Positions 10,239-20,865 of a stretch of 64,000 nt of DNA are shown here, in pieces. The translations under genes and the position numbers were made by a program. The first letter of the stretch is position 1. The number at the start of each line of letters is the position of its first letter. Location of the stretch: assembly GCF_051020515.1 (NCBI RefSeq), contig NZ_CP194857.1, positions 1,674,001-1,738,000 on the forward strand, in the 5' to 3' direction. Under the pieces are notes generated by a model that saw nothing but the letters and a program-made list of their open reading frames with translations, made no database searches and had not been told where the DNA came from. This stretch comes from CALKWS01 sp051020515. GTDB taxonomy: Bacteria; Actinomycetota; Actinomycetes; Actinomycetales; Beutenbergiaceae.

Positions 10239-11099
10239 GTGGGCACATCGGCCTCGCTGCACTACGAACCGGTCGCCGCCCTGGCGCCGGGGGTACTCAG
10301 TGCCGTGGGCTACCACCATGCCGGGGTCGAACCCGGGCTCCACCTGGGGATCCCGGCGCCGTCGTTGACGTTCATCTTCTCCACCCGGGGCCCCATCGAG
10401 GTCGGCGCGAGTGCGGGGCAGGCCACCGGGCCGGGCGCCGAGCGTGCGCAGGTGCTGATCAGCCGGCTGCACACCAACCCCGCCTACGTCGTCGAACCCG
10501 GTGAGCAGGCCGGCATCCAGATGGCCGTGCATCCACTGGCGGCCCGCTCGCTGCTGGGGGTACCGGCCCGGGAACTGGACCGGCTCGCACTCGAAGGCAG
10601 CGACGTGCTCGGCCCGGGCGCCGCCCGGACGCTCCGACGGCTCCAGGACATGCCGCTGGGACCGCAGGCCTTCGCCGTCGTGGGCGATTACCTGCGTGAG
10701 CAGTTGCAGGAGCGCCGGGCCGAAGAGGTGCGCCCGGAGGTGGGCGAAGCCTGGCGGTGGATGTCCCGCACCCGGGGCGCCGGTTCGATGCGCAACCTGG
10801 CCGCGCACGTGGCGCTCAGCCAGCGCCAACTGACCACACTCTTCCAGCGGGAGGTGGGCATGGCGCCCAAGGCGATCGCCCGGCTGATCCGGTTCACCCG
10901 GGCACGGCGGATGGTGGTGCAACACGTGGCGGTGAGCCCGTCGATGACACTCGCGCAGGTGGCGCACGCCTGCGGCTACGCCGATCAATCCCACCTGGTG
11001 CGTGACTTCCAGCAGTACACCGGGACCAGTCCCACCCAGTGGCTGCGTCAGGAGCACCAATATGTCCAAGCCGGGGCACACGTGCGTGCGGAAGGCTGA
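10239..11099 (+). CDS. AraC family transcriptional regulator
   Basis: 286 residues from GTG 10239. The N-terminal 170 residues form the ligand/dimer domain; the C-terminal half has the double helix-turn-helix, with MRNLAAHVALSQRQLTTLF as the first and TLAQVAHACGYADQSHLVRD as the second, ending SPTQWLR. The layout resembles regulators with a DUF6597-type N-terminus. A VOC protein starts 5 bases after its stop, so the two are almost certainly co-transcribed; this regulator-plus-VOC pairing is common in actinobacteria. Confidence 0.87.
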   Translation: MGTSASLHYEPVAALAPGVLSAVGYHHAGVEPGLHLGIPAPSLTFIFSTRGPIEVGASAGQATGPGAERAQVLISRLHTNPAYVVEPGEQAGIQMAVHPLAARSLLGVPARELDRLALEGSDVLGPGAARTLRRLQDMPLGPQAFAVVGDYLREQLQERRAEEVRPEVGEAWRWMSRTRGAGSMRNLAAHVALSQRQLTTLFQREVGMAPKAIARLIRFTRARRMVVQHVAVSPSMTLAQVAHACGYADQSHLVRDFQQYTGTSPTQWLRQEHQYVQAGAHVRAEG

Positions 11100-11104
11100 C
11101 CGCT

Positions 11105-11566
11105 ATGAAGACCACCGAAATTTCTGCCGAGTCCACTACCTCGCCGGCCGAGTCCACTACCTCGCCGGCATCCCCGCCCGCCCCGAACGTGTGGCCGACC
11201 CTGAAGTGCCACGACGCCCTCGGCCTCATCGACTTCCTGGTCACCACCTTCGGGTTCGAACGCACCGCGGTCTACGCCGACGGGCCCACCGTGCACCACG
11301 CCCAGTTGACCTGGCCCGAGGGCGGCGGCGTGATGCTCGGCAGCGTGATCGCCGGCACCCCCTGGCAGCGCGAACCGGGCACCGCCGGGATCTACCTGGT
11401 CACCGACCGCGTCGGGGAGATCCACCAGCGCTGCCAGGAAGCCGGTGCTTCGATCATCGAGCCCCTCACCGACACCGACTACGGTTCACACACCTTCGCC
11501 GTCGCCGACCCGGAGGGCAACTACTGGTCCATCGGCACCTACCGCGGCGAACCCAGCGGGGCCTGA
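11105..11566 (+). CDS. VOC superfamily (glyoxalase-like) protein
   Basis: 153 residues from ATG 11105. Starting near residue 27 (NVWPTLKCHDALGLIDFL) it shows the two beta-alpha-beta-beta-beta modules of the VOC fold, ending DPEGNYWSIGTYRG. The fold usually binds a metal and acts in glyoxalase, dioxygenase or antibiotic-binding roles; the substrate is not evident. The N-terminus carries a duplicated ESTTSPA heptapeptide caused by a 21-bp tandem repeat. Coupled to the preceding AraC gene. Confidence 0.82.
   Translation: MKTTEISAESTTSPAESTTSPASPPAPNVWPTLKCHDALGLIDFLVTTFGFERTAVYADGPTVHHAQLTWPEGGGVMLGSVIAGTPWQREPGTAGIYLVTDRVGEIHQRCQEAGASIIEPLTDTDYGSHTFAVADPEGNYWSIGTYRGEPSGA
11127..11168. repeat. 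Perfect 21-bp tandem duplication in VOC gene
   Basis: The 21-bp unit starting CCGAGTCCACTACC occurs at 11127-11147 and again, identical, at 11148-11168. It is in frame and encodes ESTTSPA twice in the disordered N-terminus. Confidence 0.9.
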
Positions 11567-11739
11567 GCCGGCACCGGACTCCTCACCGCCCCCGCGGCCG
11601 ATCCGCCAGGGGCGTCGAGTTCGAGTCCGATGGCCGAGGTCGATTGTCCGAACACTCGACTTGAGCCGCGAGGCTCGAACTCGGGCGGGACAAGGATGCC
11701 CGTGGGCGCGGTGTCCGTACCGGGACCTACCGTGGGGGC

Positions 11740-13846
<2,107 letters not shown>

Positions 13847-13882
13847 CGCCGTCGGGCCGGCCCCGCCCCGCATGCGTCCGCG

Positions 13883-13958
13883 CCCCGCCGGCCCCACCGC
13901 ACCGCCCGGTCTGCACCCCGCCGGCCCCACCGGCCTACCGCACCGCCCGGTCTGCACC
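13883..13958. repeat. Intergenic imperfect tandem repeat
   Basis: Two copies of a GC-rich unit beginning CCCCGCCGGCCCCACC and ending GCACCGCCCGGTCTGCACC lie between the convergent recQ and GNAT genes; the second copy has a short insertion (GGCCTAC). No coding sense. It may act as a transcriptional barrier, but no terminator hairpin with a T run is present. Confidence 0.6.
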
Positions 13959-13969
13959 GGGGACGAGCC

Positions 13970-14551
13970 CTACGGCCGAGGGAGAGTCTGGTGAGGCTCG
14001 CCCTCCGCCGCAGTGCTCGCCCTCGGCCCGCTGGCGTGCAGTGGCAGCTTCATTCCGAGGTGCGAGGCGACGAAACCGAGGCGCTCGTAGAACCGCACAG
14101 CATCGGTGCGGCTGCGGTCGGAGGTGAGTTGCATCAACGCCGCACCCCGGTCGGCGGCGTAGGTGGCTATCCACCGGAAGAGGGCCTCACCGAGTCCCGC
14201 ACCGCGGTATCGCGTAGCCACCCGTACCGCCTCCACCTGGGCGCGGAGCGCACCCCCACGGGAGAGCCCCGGAATGAACGTCAACTGGGCGGTCGCGGCC
14301 ATCTCGGTTCCCGCCCGGGCGACCAGCAGGACCTGGTTCGGGTCGGCGTCGATCGCCTCGAACGCCTCGGCATAGCGGGGGTCGTTACCGGCATGCTCGC
14401 GGCCCTGGCCGAGCACATCGTCGGCCAGCAGCGCCACGATCGCCGGCACGTCCGAAGTAGCCGCGCGAGTGAGGATGACCTCCTCATCGCCAATGTTGAG
14501 GGAGCCAAGGCGGGGCTGCGGTTCTTCGGGCGAGATCTGGTCACTGGTCAT
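13970..14551 (-). CDS. GNAT family N-acetyltransferase
   Basis: 193 residues. Acetyl-CoA loop is visible in VATRYRGAGLGEALFRWI (R-x-x-G-x-G/A), followed by the C-terminal signature AVRFYERLGF. The ATG at 14551 overlaps the stop of the HAD gene (ATGA), so the two form an operon. It transfers an acetyl group from acetyl-CoA to an amine; the acceptor is unknown. The tail after LHASGPRAS is polar and probably flexible. Confidence 0.85.
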   Translation of the reverse strand: MTSDQISPEEPQPRLGSLNIGDEEVILTRAATSDVPAIVALLADDVLGQGREHAGNDPRYAEAFEAIDADPNQVLLVARAGTEMAATAQLTFIPGLSRGGALRAQVEAVRVATRYRGAGLGEALFRWIATYAADRGAALMQLTSDRSRTDAVRFYERLGFVASHLGMKLPLHASGPRASTAAEGEPHQTLPRP

Positions 14552-15517
14552 CGAAGGGGTGCTCCTGGTCGTTGTCCGCCACCGGGGTGGTCGGGTTGCG
14601 TGGTGCGGCCGGGGTGGTCGGGTTGCGTGGTGCGGCCGGGGTGCTCGGGTTGCGTGGTGCGGGCGGCCTGGTCGGGTTGCATAGCGCGATCGGGGTGCGT
14701 CGCGGGGGCCTGCGTGAGCGCCTCGATCACGTCGGCCACTCCGTCGTCGATGTTGGTGCCGGTGACCTGATCGGCCACGGCTAGGGTTTCCGGTGCAGCG
14801 TCGGCCATCGCCACCCCGTGGCCGGCCCAAGCGAGCATTTCGGCGTCATTGGGGGCATCGCCGAAAGCGAGGACCTCATCCGGCGCGATACCCAAGTGGG
14901 TGCACAGCCGGGCCAAGCCCCAGGCCTTCGTGACGCCCTCGGCGAGCACCTCCACGAACGGCGCGCCGGAGTGGGTGACTTCGAAACCGGACAGACCCAG
15001 GCCGCGGATGGTGGCGACCAGTTCGTCATTGTCGGTGCCCGGATGGCGCACGATGAACTTCAGGCTGGGCTGGTCCAGCACCTGGTCCACCGTGTGCGCG
15101 ACCATCGAGTCCGGGTCGCGCTTGTGGTCGTTGAAATCAGCCAGATCCGCGTACCCCTCCTGGGCGACGAACGTCTCACCGCCCTCACGCACACTGACGA
15201 ACACCGCCTCGGGCAGCCGCTGCAGGAGCGCTTCGGCGAGTTGCCGCTGGGCGGGGACGGAGAGTTGGGCTTCGAACAGGTGCTCCCCGGTACCCAGATG
15301 CACCCCGAGCGCCCCGTTCCCGCACAACGCCCACCCGTCGAACCCTGCCTGCTCGGCGATCAGGCGAAGGCCGACGGGGCTGGCGAGCCGTCACCGGGAC
15401 CACCTCGATCCCGGCGGCCCGGGCAGCGTCCAGGGCGCTGCGGGTGCGGGCAGTGACCTGCTGCTGGGGATCGAGCAGGGTGCCGTCCAGATCGGTGGCG
15501 ATCAGGCGGATGGTCAC
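14548..15517 (-). CDS. Cof-type HAD-IIB family hydrolase, frameshifted
   Basis: Sugar-phosphate phosphatase-like HAD protein. Motif I is DLDGTLLD at residues about 9-16; motif II is VPVTAR; motif IV is FGDAPNDAEML. The frame breaks in 15376-15379, where a run of four G (C on the coding strand) should be three; repair gives RQPVGLRLIAEQAGF joined to WALCGNGALGVHLG. The C-terminal 40 residues are an unusual tail of a repeated nonapeptide (RTTQPDHPG), encoded by 27-bp tandem repeats. First gene of an operon with the GNAT gene. Confidence 0.83.
14584..14691. repeat. 27-bp tandem repeat in HAD gene tail
   Basis: Four units of 27 bp: 14584-14610 and 14611-14637 identical, 14638-14664 with few changes, 14665-14691 diverged. 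Read on the minus strand they encode RTTQPDHPG-type nonapeptides. Confidence 0.88.
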
Positions 15518-15569
15518 CCGGACACCTTATCCGGGCGCCCGGGCTGCAGAGCGAGAGTGGTGGCCCGGG

Positions 15570-15755
15570 ATGGGCACGGTCGATCCGGATGGTCCGGACC
15601 GCTGCGTACTCCACGTGGGGGCTCCGTCGGGGCGGGACTTGGCGTGGATGATCACGACCATCGACGTCGACTTCGAGCTTCTCGAGGCCCCCGCCGAACT
15701 GGTCACCGCGCTCGCAGGGTTGGCGCAGCGATGTGCCCGGGCGCTGGCGCGGTGA
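15570..15755 (+). pseudogene. Possible remnant of a WYL-domain (YafY-like) regulator C-terminus
   Basis: An open frame of 61 residues beginning MGTVDPDGPDRCVLHVGAP and containing VDFELLEAPAELVTAL resembles the last part of YafY/WYL transcriptional regulators. No helix-turn-helix or WYL core precedes it; upstream is the HAD gene on the other strand. I read it as a 5'-deleted remnant; a small independent protein is possible but it has no good ribosome site. Confidence 0.4.
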
Positions 15756-15807
15756 GGGCCGACCCGGTCACGCAACGGGTGCCGCAACGGGCTGAGGGCC
15801 CGGTGGG

Positions 15808-16200
15808 TCAGAACGAGGCGGACCAGGCGACCTCGGGCTCGATCAGGAACACGATCCTGTTACTGCGCTCCGGATAATCCTCCCCGGTGTACTTGCGGGC
15901 GATCCGGTCGATGATCGGCCACGCCCGCTCGTCGTCGATCCGCTCCACCACCCGGCCCCGGATGCTGGCCATCTGAAACGGGTTCTCCTGCGGGGTCAGC
16001 GACAACGCCACGCGGGGATCGCGCCGGATGTTGCGATCCTTGATCGAGTCGGGGATGGTCAGGACCGCGAGCCGCTCGTCCTCCAGGCCCACCCACAGCG
16101 GGACGCTGGTGGGCCGGCCATCGGGCATCACCGTGGCGAAATGAGCGAGGTTCGGCGCCTCCAGGAGTGTGCGAACCTGCTGCGGCAGGGTGTGCTTCAC
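15808..16200 (-). CDS. PPOX class F420-dependent / pyridoxamine-phosphate-oxidase-fold protein
   Basis: 130 residues, split-barrel flavin fold: LAHFATVMPDGRPTSVPLWV at the N-terminus, DRNIRRDPRVALSLTP in the middle and KYTGEDYPER near the end, typical of the TIGR03618-type F420-binding enzymes of actinobacteria. It should reduce a small substrate with F420H2 (or FMN). GTG start at 16200 overlaps the stop of the YciI-like gene (GTGA), so they are co-translated. Confidence 0.83.
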   Translation of the reverse strand: MKHTLPQQVRTLLEAPNLAHFATVMPDGRPTSVPLWVGLEDERLAVLTIPDSIKDRNIRRDPRVALSLTPQENPFQMASIRGRVVERIDDERAWPIIDRIARKYTGEDYPERSNRIVFLIEPEVAWSASF

Positions 16201-16598
16201 GAACCGGCTCCCGGGGCCAGTTCGGCGAGGACCTCGAGACGACCGCCGTAGCGGAGTTCGGGCCAGTCCCGGAGCAGATCGGCGGCGGCGTCGAGGGAGT
16301 CCACCTGCAGCACCGAGATCCCGAACAGATCGCCGTCGTACTCGGCGCCGCCGTGCTCGGGGCCGCCTTCATGGTCGGGGGTGCCTTCGCGGTGAGGGCC
16401 GCCTTCATGGACGGGGGTGCCTTCGTGGTCGGGGGTGTCGTCGTCCCCGCCGAAGGTGCGCCCACCGCCGAGCGCGATCGTCTGCTCGTGTTCGGGGCGG
16501 GCCCGGAGACGGCCCACCCACACCCACAGCGCGTGCTCGTTGGCCTCGGCCTCCTGCTCGGGGACCTGTCCTGCTCGGTACTGGACGACGACTCGCAT
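16197..16598 (-). CDS. YciI-like (DGPF-related) protein with repeat insertion
   Basis: 133 residues. The N-terminus (MRVVVQYRAGQVPEQEAEAN) and C-terminus (YDGDLFGISVLQVDSLDAA, then WPELRYGGRLEVLAEL) look like a YciI/YCII-type ferredoxin-like domain. The middle is interrupted by about 30 residues of degenerate hexapeptides (TPDHEG, TPVHEG and variants) from an 18-bp repeat. Function unknown. It heads the operon with the PPOX gene and is divergent from HxlR, with two operator-like palindromes between them. Confidence 0.65.
   Translation of the reverse strand: MRVVVQYRAGQVPEQEAEANEHALWVWVGRLRARPEHEQTIALGGGRTFGGDDDTPDHEGTPVHEGGPHREGTPDHEGGPEHGGAEYDGDLFGISVLQVDSLDAAADLLRDWPELRYGGRLEVLAELAPGAGS
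16344..16433. repeat. 18-bp degenerate tandem repeat in YciI-like gene
   Basis: Four clear 18-bp units (16362-16379, 16380-16397, 16398-16415, 16416-16433) and a degenerate one before them. Pattern G(C/G)(C/T)GCCTTC(A/G)TGG(T/A)CGGG. In frame; encodes charged hexapeptides. Confidence 0.8.
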
Positions 16599-16624
16599 GG
16601 CACCTCCGATTCGTGGGCTGCATT

Positions 16625-16641
16625 ACTTGTGCATTGCAAGT
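16625..16641. promoter_or_regulatory. HxlR operator-like inverted repeat, distal copy
   Basis: ACTTGTGCATTGCAAGT has arms ACTTG(T)/(G)CAAGT and lies 26 bp upstream of the YciI-like start. Same half-site (ACTTG/CAAGT) as the second palindrome 21 bp further on. Confidence 0.55.
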
Positions 16642-16661
16642 GGAACTGAAAGTAGTAGCAT

Positions 16662-16680
16662 CACTTGCATTACGCAAGTG
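16662..16680. promoter_or_regulatory. HxlR operator-like inverted repeat, proximal copy
   Basis: CACTTGCATTACGCAAGTG: perfect 7-bp arms (CACTTGC/GCAAGTG) around ATTAC, 43 bp before the HxlR ATG. HxlR proteins bind such short dyads in divergent intergenic regions. Confidence 0.65.
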
Positions 16681-16723
16681 AGGCGCCGGCGAGGTGTGAC
16701 GCGGGTGCTGTGGAGGTGTCGCA

Positions 16724-17146
16724 ATGGCTGAGAAACGATCCGGTTGCCCGATCAATATGACCGTGGAACTGCTCGGGGATCGGTGGAGCCTGTTGGTGAT
16801 CCGCGACGTGATGTTCGCCGACCGGCACACATTCGCCGAGTTGCACGCCGGGTCCCAGGAGGGCATCGCCACCAACATCCTCAGCGACCGGCTCAAGCGC
16901 CTCGTGGCCGCGGGTGTGTTGCGGCGGACGTCGGTGCCCGGCAGCCGGAACAGGGTGCGGTACGACCTGACCGAGCGCGGCGTCGATCTGGTCCCGGTCC
17001 TCACCGCGATTGGGGGGTGGGGGGCGCGGCACCTGGACGTCGACGACGCCCTGTGCCAGGTGGTGCAGGACCTGCAAGCCGGCGGACCCGATGCCCAGGA
17101 GCGCACGCAGCAGCACCTGCGTGAACGCGACCTGACACCCGCCTGA
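16724..17146 (+). CDS. HxlR family transcriptional regulator
   Basis: 140 residues, winged-helix protein with the family hallmarks CPINMTVELLGDRWSLLVIR, then FAELHAGSQEGIATNILSDR and LKRLVAAGVLRR, and the wing VRYDLTERG. The cysteine in SGCPI is the residue that senses quinones or electrophiles in several HxlR members. It is likely autoregulatory through the palindromes upstream and may control the divergent YciI-PPOX operon and the flavoprotein pair downstream, which begins 44 bp after its stop. Confidence 0.9.
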   Translation: MAEKRSGCPINMTVELLGDRWSLLVIRDVMFADRHTFAELHAGSQEGIATNILSDRLKRLVAAGVLRRTSVPGSRNRVRYDLTERGVDLVPVLTAIGGWGARHLDVDDALCQVVQDLQAGGPDAQERTQQHLRERDLTPA

Positions 17147-17190
17147 CGCGCGCACACCTGCGCCAAGGAACAACTGCGAGGAGATCGACC

Positions 17191-19979
17191 ATGCCCAACT
17201 ACGGCCATGCGGTGCAGTTCGGCGTACTTATCGACGCCGAGTCCACCGCGCAGGAAGCGGCTGACCTGGCCGTGCGCGCAGAACAGGCCGGACTAGACCT
17301 GGCGGCCTTCGCCGCACGCGAGATGAGTGGCGGCGCGGCGGGCGCGGGTAGCGATGACGTGGCCGCTGCGAGTTGGATGGACGACGACGACGACGCGTCA
17401 GCAGTGGCAGCACCCGGCGAGGGAACCGCGGCGAGAATGATGATAGACGACGACGGAGCCTCGGCAGCAGCAGGCCCGGACCCATGGACGCTGGCCACGT
17501 GGGCAGCCGCGCGTACCGAGCGCATCGCCTTGGCCGTCACCGGCTTATCGCCCGGGTACCGGCCGCCGTCAGTGCTGGCCCGCGCGGCAGGCAGCCTGAG
17601 CCTGCTCTCCGGCGACCGCGCCGCCATGGCGCTCGCAGGTGCTGTGGCGTCTGCCGGAACTTCCGCCGATGCGGCGCGGGTCCAGGTCGTGCCCACCGAC
17701 GCAGAACCCGCAGGTGTCACGCCCACCGAGGCTGCGACCACGGAGGCGGGCGACACCCCGCTGACCGAGGCGATGGGGGTGCTGCGCGCCATGGCCGACA
17801 CTAGCACCGATGCCGCCACTTACCCCGGCCGTCACCACAGCGTCACCGGCGCCCAGCCCGGCCCCTCCCTGGACCGGGAGTCCCGGTGTGGTTGACCGGC
17901 TCGGATGAGCGCGCGGCAAGACTGGCCGGTGCACTCGCCGATGGCTTGGTGCTGGACCTGGAGGCAGCCGGCGGACCAGCCGCTCTGGCGCGACTGAACG
18001 CCATCATCGACGAGGCCGCCGCCAGCCATGACCGGGATCCTCGCGAGATCCGGCGGCTGGTGGTACTGCCCGCCGTGACTGACCAGCCCGCGTTCGTCGA
18101 CCAGTCCGCGTTCGTCGACCAGTCCGCGTTCGTCGACCAGGCCGCGTTCGTCGACCAGGCCGCGTTCGTCGACCAGGCCGCGTTCGTCGACCAGCCCGCG
18201 TTCGTCGACCAGTCCGCGTCCCTCGGCCAGTCCGCGTCTGTCGACCGGTCCGCGCTCGGCGATGAGTCCGTTCCTGCGGACCGCAGTGACCAGGCCGAAC
18301 CAGTGGTTCCGGTTCGCCGGACCGTCCACCGCACCAGGATGAGCACCGAGGACCTCGTGCGCCTCGTCGTCGACGAAGGCGTGAGCGGGCTGCTGGCTCG
18401 GGCGGGCGGTGCGTCGTCCTCCGCTGATCTCGAGCACTTCTCCACCCACACCGCACCGGCGGTTCGCGCAACCGTCGCCGAGGCCCTGCCGGGCCTGGGC
18501 TCCCAGCGGATCCGGCGCGCAGGCGTGCGCGCCAAGCGACACCCGGGCATCGACTACGAGGGCGTGCCAGAGTCACTGGTGCACACCGCCGTCGAACCGG
18601 GGGACGCCGCCTACGGCCGGCTGAAGTCGAACTACCTGCGCGGCGGCAGTCCGGGCCTGATCCTGCGCCCGGAGACCATCGAGCAGGTGAGCGACGCCGT
18701 GGCCTACGCCCGGCGCAACCCGCACCTGGAACTGGGTATCCGCAGCGGCGGGCACGGCATCTCGGGGCGGTCGACGAACATCGGCGGCCTGGTGCTCGAC
18801 GTGGGACTGATGAACGCGGTCGAGGTGGTCGATGAGGCCAGCAGGCTGGTGCGCCTGGGACCTGGCGCCCGGTGGCGGGATGTGGCCAGCGCGCTGCAAC
18901 CCTATGGCTGGTCGATCGGTTCGGGTGACTACGGCGGCGTGGGCGTGGGCGGGCTGGTCACCGCCGGCGGCCTGGGTTTCCTCTCCCGCCACCACGGCCT
19001 GACGATCGACAACCTACGCGCGGCGGATCTGATCGTGGCCGACGGCACCCGGCTCCGGGCGAGCGAGGAGGAGAACCCCGAGGTGTTCTGGGCCGTGCGC
19101 GGCGCCGGGGCCAACCTCGGCATCGTCACCTCGGTGGAGATCACCGCCTCGCCGGTCGATCAGGTCGGCTGGGCCCAGCTGGGCTTTGCCGCGGGTGACG
19201 TGGCGCAGTTCCTGCAGGCTTTCGCCGACGCGGCCACCAGCGCCCCACGGCAGACCACCGCGTTCCTCCTCATGGGCCCGCCCCGGGGCGGCAGCGCCAC
19301 CGCGCAGGTGATGGCGATGGTCGACTCCGACGATCCCGATGTGGTGATCGAACACCTGCAACCCTTCGCCCAGATTCCCACCATGATCCAGCAGCAGGTC
19401 GTCATCGCCCCCTATGCCGCGGTGATGAACATGTTCCCCGAGGCGCCCCACCAGGGCCGCGGCGACCCAGTGTCCAGGTCCGGGCTGCTGAACCAGGTCA
19501 CTCCTGAGTTCACCAAGGCTGCCGCGCGGTTGCTGGACTCCGGCACGATCGGCTGGTTCCAGTTGCGCACCATGGGTGGTGCGATCGGGGACATGCCCGC
19601 CGAGGCCACGGCGTTCGTACACCGGGACGCCGTGATGCATCTGACCGTGATGGGTAGCAACGCCCAACGGGTGGATAGGCACTGGGAGGACCTGCGCGAG
19701 CACCTGTCGGGGGTGTACCTCAGTTTCGAAACCGACCGGAGTTCGCAGCGACTGGTGGACGCGTTCGGGGAGCAGGGGCTGGCCAGGCTGCGTAGGTTGA
19801 AGGCGGAACTGGATCCCCACCAAGTGTTCCGCGACAACTTCGCGATCCCACCCGCTGACGGGACCCCACCTGCTGCTGCGGTCCCACCTGCTGAGGCGGT
19901 CCCATCTGCTGATACGACCCCATCCGCTCACGCGATCCCAACCAATCACGCCGACCGACCAGGAGGCACTCATGACTGA
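17191..19979 (+). CDS. LLM-domain / FAD-linked oxidase fusion with decayed LLM part, frameshifted
   Basis: About 929 residues if joined across a break near 17871. Residues 1-280 derive from an LLM (luciferase-like) flavin monooxygenase: MPNYGHAVQFGVLID, WAAARTERIALAV, and after the break PVWLTGSDERAARLAGALADG. But the HPYQ active-site loop and the LGAGGFWDAI region of its intact neighbour are replaced by acidic/alanine low-complexity sequence. A hexapeptide-repeat linker follows. The C-terminal 480 residues are an intact FAD-binding-4/BBE oxidase: PGLILRPETIEQV, RSGGHGISGRSTNIGG (His for covalent FAD), GGVGVGGLVTAGG, ending HQVFRDNFAIPP. ATG 17191 has an upstream GAGGAG. Its stop overlaps the next LLM gene by 8 bases. 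Confidence 0.78.
18083..18262. repeat. 18-bp minisatellite encoding AFVDQ-type hexapeptides
   Basis: Ten consecutive 18-bp units starting CCAG(T/G/C)CCGCGTTCGTCGA. The first seven (18083-18208) are nearly identical, encoding (S/A/P)AFVDQ; the last three (18209-18262) have diverged to SASLGQ, SASVDR, SALGDE. It forms the linker between the LLM-derived and FAD domains. Confidence 0.95.
19845..19934. repeat. 18-bp tandem repeat in the fusion protein C-terminal tail
   Basis: Five 18-bp units (19845-19862, 19863-19880, 19881-19898, 19899-19916, 19917-19934) of pattern (A/G)(T/C)CCCA(C/T)C(C/T)GCT..., encoding xPPAxx/xPSAxx hexapeptides after the BBE domain. Confidence 0.85.
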
Positions 19980-20865
19980 CTACGGCCACGACCTACTCTT
20001 CGGCACCTTCGTGACTCCCACGAACTCACCGCCCCAGCATCCGGTGGAGCAGGCGATCGTGGCCGACCGCGCGGGATTGGACCTGGTGAGTTTCCAGGAC
20101 CACCCCTACCAGGGCCGATTCCACGACACCTCCACCCTGCTCGCCTACGCGGCGGCCAAGACCGAACGGGTGCACCTGACGGCGAACGTGACGAACCTGC
20201 CGCTGCGTCCGCCGGCGGTCCTGGCCCGGGCGATCGCGACCCTGGACCAACTCTCCGGTGGCCGGATCGAACTGGGTCTGGGTGCGGGCGGGTTCTGGGA
20301 CGCGATCGAGGCCATGGGCGGCCCGCGACGAAGCCCGGGGGAGTCGATCGAGGCCCTGGAGGAGGCCATCGAGATCATCCGTGGCATCTGGAACGCCTCC
20401 GAACGCGGGCGTTTCGTGGTCGAGGGCAAGCACTACCAGGTCGATGGCGCCAAGCGTGGCCCGGCCCCCGCCCATGACGTGGGTATTTGGATCGGGGCGT
20501 ACGGCCCACGAATCCTGCGGATGACCGGCCGGGTGGCCGACGGGTGGATCCCCTCGTGGCAGTACCTGAAGAACGGCGCCGAGGACCTGGTCCGGATGAA
20601 CATGAACATCGACGACGGCGCTGCGGCAGCCGGGCGCGAACCGGCAGCGGTCCGGAGGTTCTTGAACATCGGGGGCAGGTTCGCCGCCCAGTCGGGAGGT
20701 TTCCTGCAGGGTCCGCCGGATCAGTGGGCCAAGGAACTGACCGAGATGACCCTGAGGCACGGCATCACCGGGTACTTCCTGGCTTCCGATGATTCGGCCA
20801 CCACCGAGGCGTTCGCTCACGAGGTGGCCCCGGCGGTGCGGGAATTGGTGGCTGCCGAGCGCTGA
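19972..20865 (+). CDS. LLM class flavin-dependent oxidoreductase
   Basis: 297 residues, complete bacterial-luciferase fold: YGHDLLFGTFVTP, GLDLVSFQDHPYQGRFHD, TERVHLTANVTNLPLRPP, IELGLGAGGFWDAIEAMGG and VGIWIGAYGPRILRMTGRVA. FMN/F420-dependent monooxygenase or reductase; substrate unknown. ATG 19972 overlaps the stop of the fusion gene, and its first residues (MTDYGHDLLFG) parallel those of the fusion (MPNYGHAVQFG), indicating tandem duplication. Probably regulated with the fusion gene by HxlR. Confidence 0.9.
   Translation: MTDYGHDLLFGTFVTPTNSPPQHPVEQAIVADRAGLDLVSFQDHPYQGRFHDTSTLLAYAAAKTERVHLTANVTNLPLRPPAVLARAIATLDQLSGGRIELGLGAGGFWDAIEAMGGPRRSPGESIEALEEAIEIIRGIWNASERGRFVVEGKHYQVDGAKRGPAPAHDVGIWIGAYGPRILRMTGRVADGWIPSWQYLKNGAEDLVRMNMNIDDGAAAAGREPAAVRRFLNIGGRFAAQSGGFLQGPPDQWAKELTEMTLRHGITGYFLASDDSATTEAFAHEVAPAVRELVAAER

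Noticed and set aside
11648..11663. LexA/SOS box upstream of recQ
   Set aside because: CGAACACTCGACTT keeps only the left half of CGAAC-N4-GTTCG; the right half does not match.
14584..14691. CRISPR-like array
   Set aside because: Contiguous 27-bp repeats with no unique spacers, coding for a protein tail.
18083..18262. CRISPR-like array
   Set aside because: Units are contiguous 18-bp repeats without spacers and are in frame within a gene.
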